DNA of 64,000 bases from positions 930,001-994,000 of the forward strand of contig OZ255710.1 in NCBI GenBank assembly GCA_965277105.1, given 5' to 3'. The number at the start of each line of letters is the position of its first letter. Position 1 is the first letter of the stretch. The position numbers and the translations under genes are program-made. The notes under the pieces are model-generated. The model saw only the letters and a list, made by a program, of their open reading frames with translations. It did not search any database and had not been told where the DNA came from. Origin of the DNA: CAXSBA01 sp965277105 (GTDB lineage: Bacteria > Spirochaetota > UBA12135 > COTS27 > CAXSBA01). Of the stretch, positions 25,680 to 34,890 are shown in pieces.

Positions 25680-26375
25680 ATGTCTCTGGCCACCAACCTC
25701 ACTACGATTCTAAAACGAATTAAAAATGCCTGTGAACAAGTTGGCCGCCCTCTTACAGAAGTAAAACCTATTTGGGTTACTAAGACTGTTTCTATTGCTA
25801 CTATTAAGGAAGTTCTTGCCTTAAATCAACAACTTATAGGAGAAAACAAAGCACAAGAAATAGCAAAGAAAATTCCTTTGCTTAGAGAAAATAATTACCA
25901 GTGCCACTTCTTGGGAAATTTACAATCCAATAAAATTAAAAACGTCATTCCTCATATTCACTACCTTCATTCCTTAGACAAAATAACCTTAGCTGAAAAA
26001 ATAGAAAAATTTCTTCAGCAAAACCCTTCTTTACCTAAGCTAAAAGTACTAATTCAAATTAACTCAAGTGGAGAAACCAATAAACACGGTATCAAAGAAA
26101 ACGAGCTTGACTTATTCCTCGAAAAAACTCTTGCTTTCTCGAGATTAGAAATAAAAGGATTAATGACGATGGCTCCTTTTACCGAAGACCAAAAAGCGAT
26201 TAGAAGTTGTTTTAGAGGCCTGAAAAAACTCCAATTAAAAACCTTAGAAAAATTTAAAGGCAAGCTGGAACTTAACGAACTTTCTATGGGCATGTCCAAT
26301 GACTTTGAACTAGCTATCGCCGAAGGAGCTACTATGGTTCGTATAGGACGGCTTTTATTTGGAGAAAGGAATTAG
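25680..26375 (+). CDS. yggS: Pyridoxal phosphate homeostasis protein (YggS/PLPBP family)
   Basis: 231 residues with an alanine-racemase-like TIM barrel but no C-terminal domain. The PLP lysine lies in IWVTKTVSI near residue 34. Other family signatures are GENKAQE, HFLGNLQSNKIK, LIQINSSGETNKHG, GLMTMAPF and LSMGMSNDFELAIAEGATMVRIG. It binds PLP and balances B6 vitamers. The ATG lies one base after the stop of the thioredoxin gene, so translation is probably coupled. Confidence 0.95.
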   Translation: MSLATNLTTILKRIKNACEQVGRPLTEVKPIWVTKTVSIATIKEVLALNQQLIGENKAQEIAKKIPLLRENNYQCHFLGNLQSNKIKNVIPHIHYLHSLDKITLAEKIEKFLQQNPSLPKLKVLIQINSSGETNKHGIKENELDLFLEKTLAFSRLEIKGLMTMAPFTEDQKAIRSCFRGLKKLQLKTLEKFKGKLELNELSMGMSNDFELAIAEGATMVRIGRLLFGERN

Positions 26376-26384
26376 TTATCTAAA

Positions 26385-27932
26385 ATGAAAAACTGGATAA
26401 AGAAAATAAAAGAAGCAGATTTTCTAAAAAAAGCTACCATTGAGAAAAAAACTATTTCTATTTTTTCTACTAAAAAATTAGTACAAAATACCCCTGGAAG
26501 CTTTTTATATCAAAACGATTTAATAGATAACCTGGGAAAAGAAATTACCATTGGAATTTATGAAGACTCTGATTATCAAGAAAATATTTTAATTGGTCAT
26601 AACGAAATTTATTTGCGTTCTTTTTTTTACAAAACCCTAACCGCGAAGACTAAAGAAGAATTAATCACTTTTATTTTTTATCATCAAATTGTTAAAGACC
26701 CTGCCTTTAACGATCTCTTGATTGATTTAAATGGTTTGTTAAATGATTTTCTAAAAAGCCGCCAACAAATTTTAAATTCGGAAGAATTTCATTTTCTCTA
26801 TGAAGAAATCTCCAAAGAGCATTTGATTTCTATTTTGGGACTAATTTTTGTTTCCCTTATGCATTATAAAACATTTGACCAAAAACTCAATTTAATTGAA
26901 AAGAAAAATCTCAAAGAAATTTTCTTCGCTAAAAAAATGAAAAAGTTACTAGGACTCGAAGATGATGCCTTTGAGTACATTTATGAAAAAAATGATTTTA
27001 AAAAACCACCTAAAGCAGTAATCGAAAATTACACGAAAATAAAAGAAGTTATCGAAAATAAAAAAATTAGTTTTATGGAATATATTCATAGGACTATTTT
27101 GCAAAAAAAAATTCTCTTCTGGGGAATTTGGACTATAAGCCCTTTTTTAGCCTTAGACATTAGCATCTTTTTAAACCTACTAAGTCAAAGTAAAAATCTT
27201 AAACGAATCTATATTGATTTACCCATTAGTAGTGAAATCATTTTAAAAAAAATTATTGCCGAAGAAAAGTTTTCTCAACAAGAAGATGCTGTGGAGAGAG
27301 AAATAAAAAAACTATACCCTAATTTTGTCGAAGACTATGCTAAAGAAACCTTGCCTTATTTCGCCCTTTTAGAAAAGATAAAAATCTTTAATATTCCTTT
27401 TTTTCTTAATGGTTTTTCCGGAGAAGAAATCCCTTACAAAGTGCCCCAGGTTATCAATAAAGAATTAGTTTTTGAAAATGAGCAAGATTGGGAAGAAAGC
27501 ATTTCTCTAGAAATAAAAAATCTGGATAAAATTAGTGACCAAGAATTAGTTATTTTTTTCTTTTTTTTAAAACCCATGCACTTTTTGCCTCCCTCTATTC
27601 AAAAAAATTCTAAAGTAGAAAAACTTATCCACGGGGACCCTTTTTTAGGATATGGACCCAAAAAAGCAGAAAACTCAATTGCTACCTACTCCCAATACAA
27701 TACCGATAAATCTTATTCTTTTATTATTGAAAATATTGACAAGCTTTACTTTAAAGATGAAATTATTAATCATTACCCACAATCTAAGTTTCTTATTTAT
27801 CCTTTAAAAAACAGTCATTTTAATCAGTTTGGTTTATTTGATAGTCTTATGTATTCTAATTTTAAAGGTGGGGGAGGCTTTGATGAAAAGCGCACTCCTT
27901 TTATCCCGACAAAAGATAAGATTAGGGTATAA
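26385..27932 (+). CDS. Conserved-looking protein of unknown function
   Basis: 515 residues, no signal peptide, mostly charged helical sequence. A hydrophobic stretch (FWGIWTISPFLALDISIFLN) lies near residue 250. The C-terminal half has HGDPFLGYGPKK and a Gly-rich tail FKGGGGFDEKRTPFIP. I do not recognise a family. It is the last gene of the ftsH-thioredoxin-yggS run (9-base gap), so it is probably expressed with them. It ends six bases from the convergent rsmD. Confidence 0.7.
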   Translation: MKNWIKKIKEADFLKKATIEKKTISIFSTKKLVQNTPGSFLYQNDLIDNLGKEITIGIYEDSDYQENILIGHNEIYLRSFFYKTLTAKTKEELITFIFYHQIVKDPAFNDLLIDLNGLLNDFLKSRQQILNSEEFHFLYEEISKEHLISILGLIFVSLMHYKTFDQKLNLIEKKNLKEIFFAKKMKKLLGLEDDAFEYIYEKNDFKKPPKAVIENYTKIKEVIENKKISFMEYIHRTILQKKILFWGIWTISPFLALDISIFLNLLSQSKNLKRIYIDLPISSEIILKKIIAEEKFSQQEDAVEREIKKLYPNFVEDYAKETLPYFALLEKIKIFNIPFFLNGFSGEEIPYKVPQVINKELVFENEQDWEESISLEIKNLDKISDQELVIFFFFLKPMHFLPPSIQKNSKVEKLIHGDPFLGYGPKKAENSIATYSQYNTDKSYSFIIENIDKLYFKDEIINHYPQSKFLIYPLKNSHFNQFGLFDSLMYSNFKGGGGFDEKRTPFIPTKDKIRV

Positions 27933-27938
27933 AAAAAT

Positions 27939-28532
27939 CTAGCAGTTTTCTTCTCTTAGCTTGGCTTGAGAATAATAACGATAATAATCTAAAAGCGTGC
28001 TCCCAAACTTCCTAGTTTTCCAATGAGTAAAATTATTGGCTAAAAAATCACCTTCTTTATTTTCTATTATTCTATTTTTATTCCTTTCAATAATCACCAT
28101 CCCTGTTTTTTTTAACAACTGGTATTGTAAAAGATTTTTTATTATTGCTGGATAACTTTCTTTAAAATTATAAGGAGGATCAATAAAAATAAAATCAAAA
28201 CGAATGTTTTTTTTTAAAAAAAACCTTATTCTCTCATGATAACTCCCTCGCAAAGCAACCCCAGGGATAATATATTTATGGATATTCTCTAATAAAGAGA
28301 AAAATAACTTTTTATCTCTCTCAATAAAACCAACGTAGCTAGCCCCATTGGAGTAAGCTTCCAAACCCACAGCTCCAGTGCCTGCAAAAAGATCTAAAAA
28401 AAAACTTCCTAAAAGCTTTGGTTTAATAGTAGTAATGAGTGATCTTTTGACAATGGCTTCTGTGGGACGAAGAGATGAGTTTTTGTAAACGTAAATGGGA
28501 CGATTCTTAAGCTGCCCGGAACTAACCTTCAT
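27939..28532 (-). CDS. rsmD: 16S rRNA (guanine966-N2)-methyltransferase
   Basis: 197 residues. It has the RsmD start (VSSGQLKNRPIYV, then LRPTEAIVKRSL), the SAM-binding FLDLFAGTGAVGLEAYSNGA and the catalytic N2-methyltransferase motif FIFIDPPYNF. It methylates G966 of 16S rRNA in the small subunit. The ATG shares its A with the gyrB stop codon (TAATG), so the two genes are translationally coupled. Confidence 0.93.
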   Translation of the reverse strand: MKVSSGQLKNRPIYVYKNSSLRPTEAIVKRSLITTIKPKLLGSFFLDLFAGTGAVGLEAYSNGASYVGFIERDKKLFFSLLENIHKYIIPGVALRGSYHERIRFFLKKNIRFDFIFIDPPYNFKESYPAIIKNLLQYQLLKKTGMVIIERNKNRIIENKEGDFLANNFTHWKTRKFGSTLLDYYRYYSQAKLREENC

Positions 28533-30457
28533 TAAATATCAAGATTAGTAACTTCTCTAGAATATTTATAAATAAAATTTTTTCTAGGTTCAATGTCTTC
28601 TCCCATCAAAATAGAAAACATCTCATTAGCTTCTTGAGCGTCTTGGAGATCCACTTTAATCAAACTTCTTCTCTCAGGATCCATGGTGGTTTCCCAAAGT
28701 TGCTCAGCGGTCATCTCTCCTAAACCTTTATACCTTTGAACATACGGGGAAACATTGACGTATTCTTTTTTTAAAATAGCATCTTTTTCTTCATCGCTGT
28801 AAGCGTAGTGAATATTTTTATTATAAGATATTTTATACAAAGGGGGCCTAGCTAAATAAATTTTATCGTGAGTGAAAAGGTCATGCATATAACGAAAAAA
28901 AAAGGTAAGCAAAAGAGTCCTAATATGCGAGCCATCAACATCAGCGTCCGCCATGATAATAATTTTTCCATAACGTAATTTGCTAACATCAAAGTCCTTG
29001 TCGACATTGGCTCCAAAAGCAGCAATGATGGGCTGCAACTTTTCATTAGTAATCACCTTATCAATTTTACTCTTTTCCACATTAAGCATTTTTCCCCTTA
29101 AGGGAAGAATTGCTTGAAAGAATCGATTCCTTCCCGACTTCGCACTCCCACCAGCCGAATCCCCTTCCACTAAATAAATTTCCGTGTTTTCAACATTTTT
29201 ATCACTGCAATCACTAAGTTTCCCCGGCAAGCTATCATTGAGTAAAGCCGTTTTTCTTCGAGTTAATTCCCTAGCCCTTCTAGCAGCTTCTCGAGCTAAG
29301 GCGGCTGAAACAATTTTTTGTAAAATAGCCTCTATTTCTTCGGGATAATTATCAAAATAGCGGGTCATTTCCTCTACTAAATTTTCTCGAACTAAGGTCT
29401 GAATAAAGCTATTCCCTAATTTATTTTTGGTTTGTCCTTCAAACTGCGGTTCAGGTATTTTAATCGAGATAACGGCAATTATACCTTCTCTAGTATCTTC
29501 GCTAGCAATGCTAACTTTACTTTTTTTTTGCAAGGTTTTGTTCTTATCAAAAAAATGATTAAAAACTTTATTTAAAGCTAATTTGAAACCATTAACGTGA
29601 GTTCCCCCTTCTCGGGTATTAATGTTATTGACGTAGGAATACATGGTTTCATTATAACCTTGATGATATTGCAGGGCCACTTCGATAATATTCTCATCTT
29701 TTTCAAAATAAAAATGAATGGGCTTCTTATTAATCGCTTTTTTCCCTTTCATTAGGTATTCGACAAAAGAGACGATGCCTCCTTTAAATTCATGAATATC
29801 ACTACGAGGATTTTCTTCATCTCTTAAGTCGTGAATTTCAATTTTAAGGTTTTTATTTAAGAAAGCTAATTCTCTAAGCCGCTTCGAGATAGTTTGAAAG
29901 TCAAATTGAATAGTTTCAAATATTTCGGCGTCAGCTTTAAACCGAATATACGTTCCAGTTTTTTCGCTACTGCCAATTTCTTTAGTAGGCTCAACCACTT
30001 TCCCTCGACTAAGAGAAAGTTGATACTTTTTGCTATTACGATGAACCGTAACTATCATTTCTTCTGCTAAAGCATTCACACAAGAAACCCCCACCCCGTG
30101 AAGACCCCCAGAAACCTTATAACTATTTTTATCGAACTTCCCACCAGCATGGAGCTTCGTCATCACCACTTCTAACGCGCTAATCCCATATTTTTCATGC
30201 TTATCGACTGGAATCCCGCGCCCATTATCTTCAATAGAAATAAAATTATCTTTTAAAAGTTTAACGACAACTAAATCACAATACCCCGCTAAACTCTCGT
30301 CGATAGAATTATCAATAACCTCATAAACGCAGTGATGGAGCCCTTTAGTATCAGTTGAGCCAATGTACATTCCCGGTCTTTTTCTAACAGCACTTAGACC
30401 TTCTAAAACTTTGATTTTCTCTGAGGAGTAAGTTTCGTTTGATTGAGGGTTTTCCAT
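28532..30457 (-). CDS. gyrB: DNA gyrase subunit B
   Basis: 641 residues, normal length for GyrB without the proteobacterial insert. ATPase motifs are VYEVIDNSIDESLAG, DNGRGIPVD and SGGLHGVGVS; the ATP lysine is in QTKNKLGN. TOPRIM shows VEGDSAGGSAKSGRNR near residue 429 and MADADVDGSHIRT. The C-terminal tail YKGLGEMTAEQLWETT is conserved. With GyrA (outside the window) it introduces negative supercoils. It lies between an unknown gene (2-base gap) and rsmD. The divergent B-type subunit at 13.1 kb is clearly a different lineage. Confidence 0.96.
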   Translation of the reverse strand: MENPQSNETYSSEKIKVLEGLSAVRKRPGMYIGSTDTKGLHHCVYEVIDNSIDESLAGYCDLVVVKLLKDNFISIEDNGRGIPVDKHEKYGISALEVVMTKLHAGGKFDKNSYKVSGGLHGVGVSCVNALAEEMIVTVHRNSKKYQLSLSRGKVVEPTKEIGSSEKTGTYIRFKADAEIFETIQFDFQTISKRLRELAFLNKNLKIEIHDLRDEENPRSDIHEFKGGIVSFVEYLMKGKKAINKKPIHFYFEKDENIIEVALQYHQGYNETMYSYVNNINTREGGTHVNGFKLALNKVFNHFFDKNKTLQKKSKVSIASEDTREGIIAVISIKIPEPQFEGQTKNKLGNSFIQTLVRENLVEEMTRYFDNYPEEIEAILQKIVSAALAREAARRARELTRRKTALLNDSLPGKLSDCSDKNVENTEIYLVEGDSAGGSAKSGRNRFFQAILPLRGKMLNVEKSKIDKVITNEKLQPIIAAFGANVDKDFDVSKLRYGKIIIMADADVDGSHIRTLLLTFFFRYMHDLFTHDKIYLARPPLYKISYNKNIHYAYSDEEKDAILKKEYVNVSPYVQRYKGLGEMTAEQLWETTMDPERRSLIKVDLQDAQEANEMFSILMGEDIEPRKNFIYKYSREVTNLDI

Positions 30458-30459
30458 TT

Positions 30460-31491
30460 TTAATTTTTAGACTTCTCTAACCAATTACTTTTAGGCGAAT
30501 AAGACACCATGAAAGTTTTGATAAGCTTATCACTTTGGTAAATTTCAAAGGTTTCATTTTTTTCATTAAAAGACATATGAATATCTTTTTCTTTGTGTTT
30601 TTTTGATAGGTTAATTAACACCATTATTCTATTCACTCTACCCAAAGAGATATTAGCAAAGTTATTGGTTTTACTGTTTTGATTATGATTTTTTTTAAGG
30701 ATTTCAATAACTTTTTTGCGGTAATAATTAATTCCTTGATTCTCTTCTTGGCTTAAAAATGCTGGGCTACTTTTTTTTAAAGGCTGATTTTTTTTACTTG
30801 AAATACTTGTCTGTAATTCTAAATTTTTGTTATCTAATTTTTTGCTAAAACGAATGACGTGTTCTATCTTGTTCTCATTAATTTTTATTTTAAAACGAGC
30901 GCCAATTAGATTTTTAATAACACTTACTCTAATATTATAAGGACGATTTTTTAAAATATTAAACTTCCTAGGTAACGGCAAAGAGAAAATTTTCCTTTTA
31001 TCATAATCTTTATATAAAATAAGTTTTTTATCTTCTTTAAATTGCGTTTGAAAAAAAAGATTATACTCTTCTACTTCTTGATTAATGTACAAATTAAATA
31101 AAAAGCTCTCATGAGCAATATTGGTACTGATAGGAAAGAAGTTAAACTCATTATTAATTAGCATCAAAAAATACTCTTTTCTAAAAATGGCGTTAGCTTT
31201 TTTGGCAGAAGGAAAACTTTCATTAGTAACAACAAAAACCCACTTTTTAAATAACGAGATGGGACTATATTTAATTTTAACCAAAAATTCTTCTGGTAAA
31301 ATTCTAAAGTTAAAAAGAATATTATAACTCTCAACTATTTCCTTGAAGTCTTCTTTAAGGAAATAAATACCACTACTGTTTTTGGTGTGACTACTAAAGG
31401 AAGCGAAATAACCAGGGTTCTTATTATTGATGATTTCAATAATCCCTTTTCTGAAATAGTTTTGATTTTTTAAATTATGAACCTCACTCAT
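30460..31491 (-). CDS. Protein of unknown function upstream of gyrB
   Basis: 343 residues, soluble, Lys/Asn-rich, with no signal peptide or membrane helix. I do not recognise a domain. The middle contains many beta-forming stretches and the segment around residues 230-280 is low-complexity and basic. It ends 2 bases before the gyrB start, so it is probably cotranscribed with gyrB and rsmD; that suggests a DNA- or RNA-related role but does not prove it. Confidence 0.65.
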   Translation of the reverse strand: MSEVHNLKNQNYFRKGIIEIINNKNPGYFASFSSHTKNSSGIYFLKEDFKEIVESYNILFNFRILPEEFLVKIKYSPISLFKKWVFVVTNESFPSAKKANAIFRKEYFLMLINNEFNFFPISTNIAHESFLFNLYINQEVEEYNLFFQTQFKEDKKLILYKDYDKRKIFSLPLPRKFNILKNRPYNIRVSVIKNLIGARFKIKINENKIEHVIRFSKKLDNKNLELQTSISSKKNQPLKKSSPAFLSQEENQGINYYRKKVIEILKKNHNQNSKTNNFANISLGRVNRIMVLINLSKKHKEKDIHMSFNEKNETFEIYQSDKLIKTFMVSYSPKSNWLEKSKN

Positions 31492-31549
31492 TTAAAATAT
31501 TAAATAAAACCAGAAAAATATAGTTTACAACTATAATATAATTACGCTC

Positions 31550-32605
31550 TTATGTCACTTGAGTTAATAAATTTTTATTTCTTTTAATAATTATTTCTTC
31601 TTTTTTTTCTAATAAATAATTCGATAAAATCTCTGGTTGCTTTTTCTGCAGAATAAATCTTTTTAATATTTTTTCTTGCTCAGTAGGAACCACCTGCCTA
31701 ATAGCAGGGCGCACTTTCGATAATTCTTGAAAAGCTAAATCCAATTCACTATCACTCACTTTAACGCTAGGAATTATTTCCGTGTTAAAAAAGGCCTCTA
31801 TCGTTAATTGTTTTCTATAAGTGTCTAAGGTTTTTTTAACAATACTTTGACTTAGAAATTTACTCTTTTTCATATCCACTTCGATTAGTTTATTAAAAAT
31901 CAACTCTTCTCTAACTTCATCTAATATTTTTTCATATTGGTTAGGATTTCTTTCCTTAGCTTGTTCTTTACTTAAACCAAAAGAAGCCAACTGTTGCTGC
32001 AAGATAAGGTCAAGGTCTTTTTGAGTGATATCTTCTTTGTTAACTACCGCAATAACTTCAGCGTCTATTTTTTTTCTAGAGACTTTATATTTTTTCTCTA
32101 ATTTTTTTTGATAGACATTTTTAGAAGCTTGTAATTTTTCTAAAAGCGCTAAACGATATAGCCCGGATTTTTCTTCGTTCGATAAAGTCGAAAAAGGTTT
32201 TTTATCTTGATTGTATTTATTATAAACTTTTTCCATATCTGCTTCGCTTACTTTGTCATTAGATAAGTCAACGTTTTTCAAAGTATAAATCTGCCCAATC
32301 CACTTCAAATAAGTTTGCTCATATTTCTGATTAACTAAAGGATGCTTAGTCGTAATATCTTTTTCTTCGGCACTTAAGAGTAATATCTTTTGATCCAAAT
32401 ACCTACTTAGCATAGTATTTTTATCAATTTTTTGCTGGGATAGTAAATCATCCACTGACTTCTTATTGGCAATAAATTTTTGAATATCAACATACTCTTG
32501 AAATTCTTTTAAAGCAATATCAATATTCCCTAACTTTGCTAAGGTGTTAGCATAACTAATAAAAAAGAAAAGAAAAAATATAGAGATAAATTTATTTATT
32601 GTCAT
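31550..32605 (-). CDS. SurA-like periplasmic chaperone without a visible parvulin domain
   Basis: 351 residues. A signal peptide (residues 1-22, FISIFFLFFFISYANTLA) is followed by mostly helical sequence. The second half has a SurA N-domain pattern: VIAVVNKEDITQKDLDLILQQQL, then DEVREELIFNKLIEVDMKKS. This resembles the chaperone core of SurA/PpiC-type proteins that guide outer-membrane proteins. No parvulin isomerase domain is evident, so it would act as a holdase only. Function is inferred. Gaps of 58 and 118 bases suggest it is a separate unit. Confidence 0.6.
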   Translation of the reverse strand: MTINKFISIFFLFFFISYANTLAKLGNIDIALKEFQEYVDIQKFIANKKSVDDLLSQQKIDKNTMLSRYLDQKILLLSAEEKDITTKHPLVNQKYEQTYLKWIGQIYTLKNVDLSNDKVSEADMEKVYNKYNQDKKPFSTLSNEEKSGLYRLALLEKLQASKNVYQKKLEKKYKVSRKKIDAEVIAVVNKEDITQKDLDLILQQQLASFGLSKEQAKERNPNQYEKILDEVREELIFNKLIEVDMKKSKFLSQSIVKKTLDTYRKQLTIEAFFNTEIIPSVKVSDSELDLAFQELSKVRPAIRQVVPTEQEKILKRFILQKKQPEILSNYLLEKKEEIIIKRNKNLLTQVT

Positions 32606-32723
32606 AATACCATATTATACTATAATTATCATAAAATTGGTTAAAAATTTATCGATTTGCTTTTATCTACTCTAAATTTAAAATACTTCTTTTAATCAAA
32701 AAAAATATAAAAACCCCTAAAAT

Positions 32724-33251
32724 TTAGTCAGAATTGTCCTTATAAAACCGAGTAATTTGATAGTTAATTCCTTTTTCTTGGTGTTTTTCTAAAACAACTT
32801 TTTTAGGGAAAAACTGCAAGTATTCTTCTTTGGGGAAAAATTTATCACAATCAAAAGAGCGAGTAATTTCCGTAATGTAAATCGCTTTCACCATTTCTAC
32901 CCACTTTAAACATTCCTGATAAAGCCTAGCTCCCCCAATAACAAAAACCTCTTCCGCTTCTCCACTAGCAAACTCCACAGCTTCTTCTAAATTTTTAAAA
33001 ATAAAAGCGTTCTGAGTTAAAGTAGTATTTTGACTGATAATAATATTAATCCTCCCAGGCAAGGGTCGGTATTTTTCTGGTATAGATTCCCAAGTATAAC
33101 GCCCCATAATAACGGCATTCTTTTTTTTAGTTTTGGTTTTAGTAGTAGTTTCCTTAAAAAAAGCTAAGTCGTTTTTCAAGTGCCAGGGCAGAACTCCGTT
33201 TTTTCCGATACCATTACATTTATCGATCGCTACTATAAGAGAAAATTTCAT
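32724..33251 (-). CDS. folA: Dihydrofolate reductase
   Basis: 175 residues, reduces dihydrofolate with NADPH. Signatures are LIVAIDKCNGIGKNGVLPWH at the N-terminus, the carboxylate in LKNDLAFFKE, the NADPH motif AVIMGRYTWESIP, LPGRINIIIS and VFVIGGARLYQE. It is the last gene of the aspS-bactofilin-nth-rnhB-folA run, 15 bases after rnhB. Confidence 0.95.
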   Translation of the reverse strand: MKFSLIVAIDKCNGIGKNGVLPWHLKNDLAFFKETTTKTKTKKKNAVIMGRYTWESIPEKYRPLPGRINIIISQNTTLTQNAFIFKNLEEAVEFASGEAEEVFVIGGARLYQECLKWVEMVKAIYITEITRSFDCDKFFPKEEYLQFFPKKVVLEKHQEKGINYQITRFYKDNSD

Positions 33252-33266
33252 ATATTTTTTACAACC

Positions 33267-33869
33267 CTATTTTTTAGATTTAAGATATAAACTAAAACTT
33301 TTACGATGAATACTGGTAATTCCTTTTTCCTCAATAGCCTTATAGTGTTTTTTTACTGGGTAGCCTTTATTATTGATAAAATCATAATCTTGATATTTAT
33401 CATGGTATTTTTGCATAATCTCATCCCTAGTAACTTTAGCTAAAATAGAAGCAGCCGCAATGGAATAAGAAATGCTATCTCCTTTTTTTAAAGCCAAAAA
33501 AGGGATATTGCTTTTTGGAAGTTTTAAATAATCAGTTAAAAGGAAATCGGGTTTTATCGTAATTTTTTCTAAAGCCTCATAAGCCGCTAACAAAGTGGCC
33601 TGCAAAATATTAATGGCATCAATAACGGTATTATCAACAATTCCCAACGCCCAAGCAAGCGAGTTTTTTTTTATGAAGTCGGCCAGTTCTTGGCGAAGCA
33701 AAGGGGAAATTTTTTTAGAATCATTAATCCGTGGATCCATTGTTTTCTTATTTAAAATAACTACTGCACTTACCACTGGCCCCGCTAATGCTCCCCGGCC
33801 AGCTTCATCCACTCCTGCAATGTGCTTATAGTTTTTATATTTTTCCTCTAAAACAAAACTACAACCCAT
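33267..33869 (-). CDS. rnhB: Ribonuclease HII
   Basis: 200 residues, removes ribonucleotides and RNA primers from DNA. The active-site motif AGVDEAGRGALAGPVVSAVV carries the DEGR-type residues. Further acidic sites are in INDSKKISP and LLTDYLKLP. KGDSISYSIAAASILAKVTRDE is the conserved C-terminal block. Lies 11 bases after nth and 15 before folA. Confidence 0.95.
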   Translation of the reverse strand: MGCSFVLEEKYKNYKHIAGVDEAGRGALAGPVVSAVVILNKKTMDPRINDSKKISPLLRQELADFIKKNSLAWALGIVDNTVIDAINILQATLLAAYEALEKITIKPDFLLTDYLKLPKSNIPFLALKKGDSISYSIAAASILAKVTRDEIMQKYHDKYQDYDFINNKGYPVKKHYKAIEEKGITSIHRKSFSLYLKSKK

Positions 33870-33880
33870 TTAAAAAAATT

Positions 33881-34504
33881 TCATGAAGAAGTTATTTTTT
33901 GGCAAATAGAACAATTATCGATCACATGCCCTCTTGCTTTGCAAAACTCTCTCCCGTAATAAATCATCTGCAAATGCAGGTTATTCCAATTTTTTTGCGG
34001 GAAAGCTTCTTTTAAATCAGCTTCCGTTTTTTTCACATTAGTCCCATTACTCAGCTCCCAACGATAGGCCAAACGATGAATATGGGTATCCACTGGGAAA
34101 GTCGGGATATTAAACCCCTGCGCTAAAACCACCGAAGCCGTTTTATGCCCTACTCCTGGAAGTTTTTCTAAAGCAGTGAAATTATTAGGAACTTGATTAT
34201 TATGCTCTTGGATAATAATTTGAGACAATTGATAAATAGCTTGAGATTTTTTTTCACTAAGACCACACGGCCTAATAATTTGCTTAATTTTTTTCACCCC
34301 TAATTTTCTCATTAGTTCAGGGGTATCCGCTTTTTCAAAAAGCACTTTAGTGACTTTATTAACCGCTTTGTCAGTGCAATTAGCTGATAATAAAACTGCA
34401 ATTAAAAGGGTGAAATTAGAATGAAAGTGAAGAGGCGGGCAAGGATTAGGGTAAAGCTCATTGAGGGTTTTAATAATAAACTTTACTTTTTTAGCTAGTA
34501 GCAA
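33881..34504 (-). CDS. nth: Endonuclease III (DNA glycosylase/AP lyase), atypical iron-sulfur site
   Basis: 207 residues, removes oxidised pyrimidines. The helix-hairpin-helix LEKLPGVGHKTASVVLA contains the catalytic Lys, and the catalytic Asp lies in FPVDTHIHRLA. The usual 4Fe-4S loop has four cysteines spaced 6-2-5. Here the end reads CKARGHVIDNCSICQKITSS and then stops: the first gap is 9 residues and the fourth Cys is missing. The cluster may be absent or bound differently. Otherwise intact. In the same run as bactofilin and rnhB. Confidence 0.92.
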   Translation of the reverse strand: MLLAKKVKFIIKTLNELYPNPCPPLHFHSNFTLLIAVLLSANCTDKAVNKVTKVLFEKADTPELMRKLGVKKIKQIIRPCGLSEKKSQAIYQLSQIIIQEHNNQVPNNFTALEKLPGVGHKTASVVLAQGFNIPTFPVDTHIHRLAYRWELSNGTNVKKTEADLKEAFPQKNWNNLHLQMIYYGREFCKARGHVIDNCSICQKITSS

Positions 34505-34530
34505 TAAAATTAAAAATAGTCTAAAAAAAA

Positions 34531-34881
34531 TTACGATTGGTTTTTATTTTCTTTCTCGTTACGGTCATTAATGGAAATTTTTCCCGTCGTTGAAGCCCCT
34601 TTGTCAATTTTAATATTAGCACTCGTCATCTTACCTTTAACCGTTCCCGTTTCCATAACATTAATGCTATTACTAGCAGTAACCTCTCCTTCCAAAGAGC
34701 CTGCTACTGTTATATTTTTAGCTTTAGCATTAGACTTCACTACTCCGGTAATTTCCACAAAAACATCTCCTAAGGTAACTATATCTCCTTCAAATCTACC
34801 ACTAATTTTCACATCATTTTTCGAGTTAATTCTTCCTTTAGCCACAATATTACTACCGATAATCGTTACATCTTTTTTCAT
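34531..34881 (-). CDS. Bactofilin (polymer-forming cytoskeletal protein)
   Basis: 116 residues. Bactofilins self-assemble without nucleotide into filaments that organise cell shape, cell wall enzymes or polar structures. The core is a beta-helix of short repeats, seen here as VKISGRFEGDIVT, VEITGVVKSNAKAKNITV, GSLEGEVTASNSINV and GTVKGKMTSANIKI, between short polar ends. It lies 9 bases after aspS. No M23 peptidase partner is nearby. Confidence 0.92.
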   Translation of the reverse strand: MKKDVTIIGSNIVAKGRINSKNDVKISGRFEGDIVTLGDVFVEITGVVKSNAKAKNITVAGSLEGEVTASNSINVMETGTVKGKMTSANIKIDKGASTTGKISINDRNEKENKNQS

Positions 34882-34890
34882 TGTATTCCT

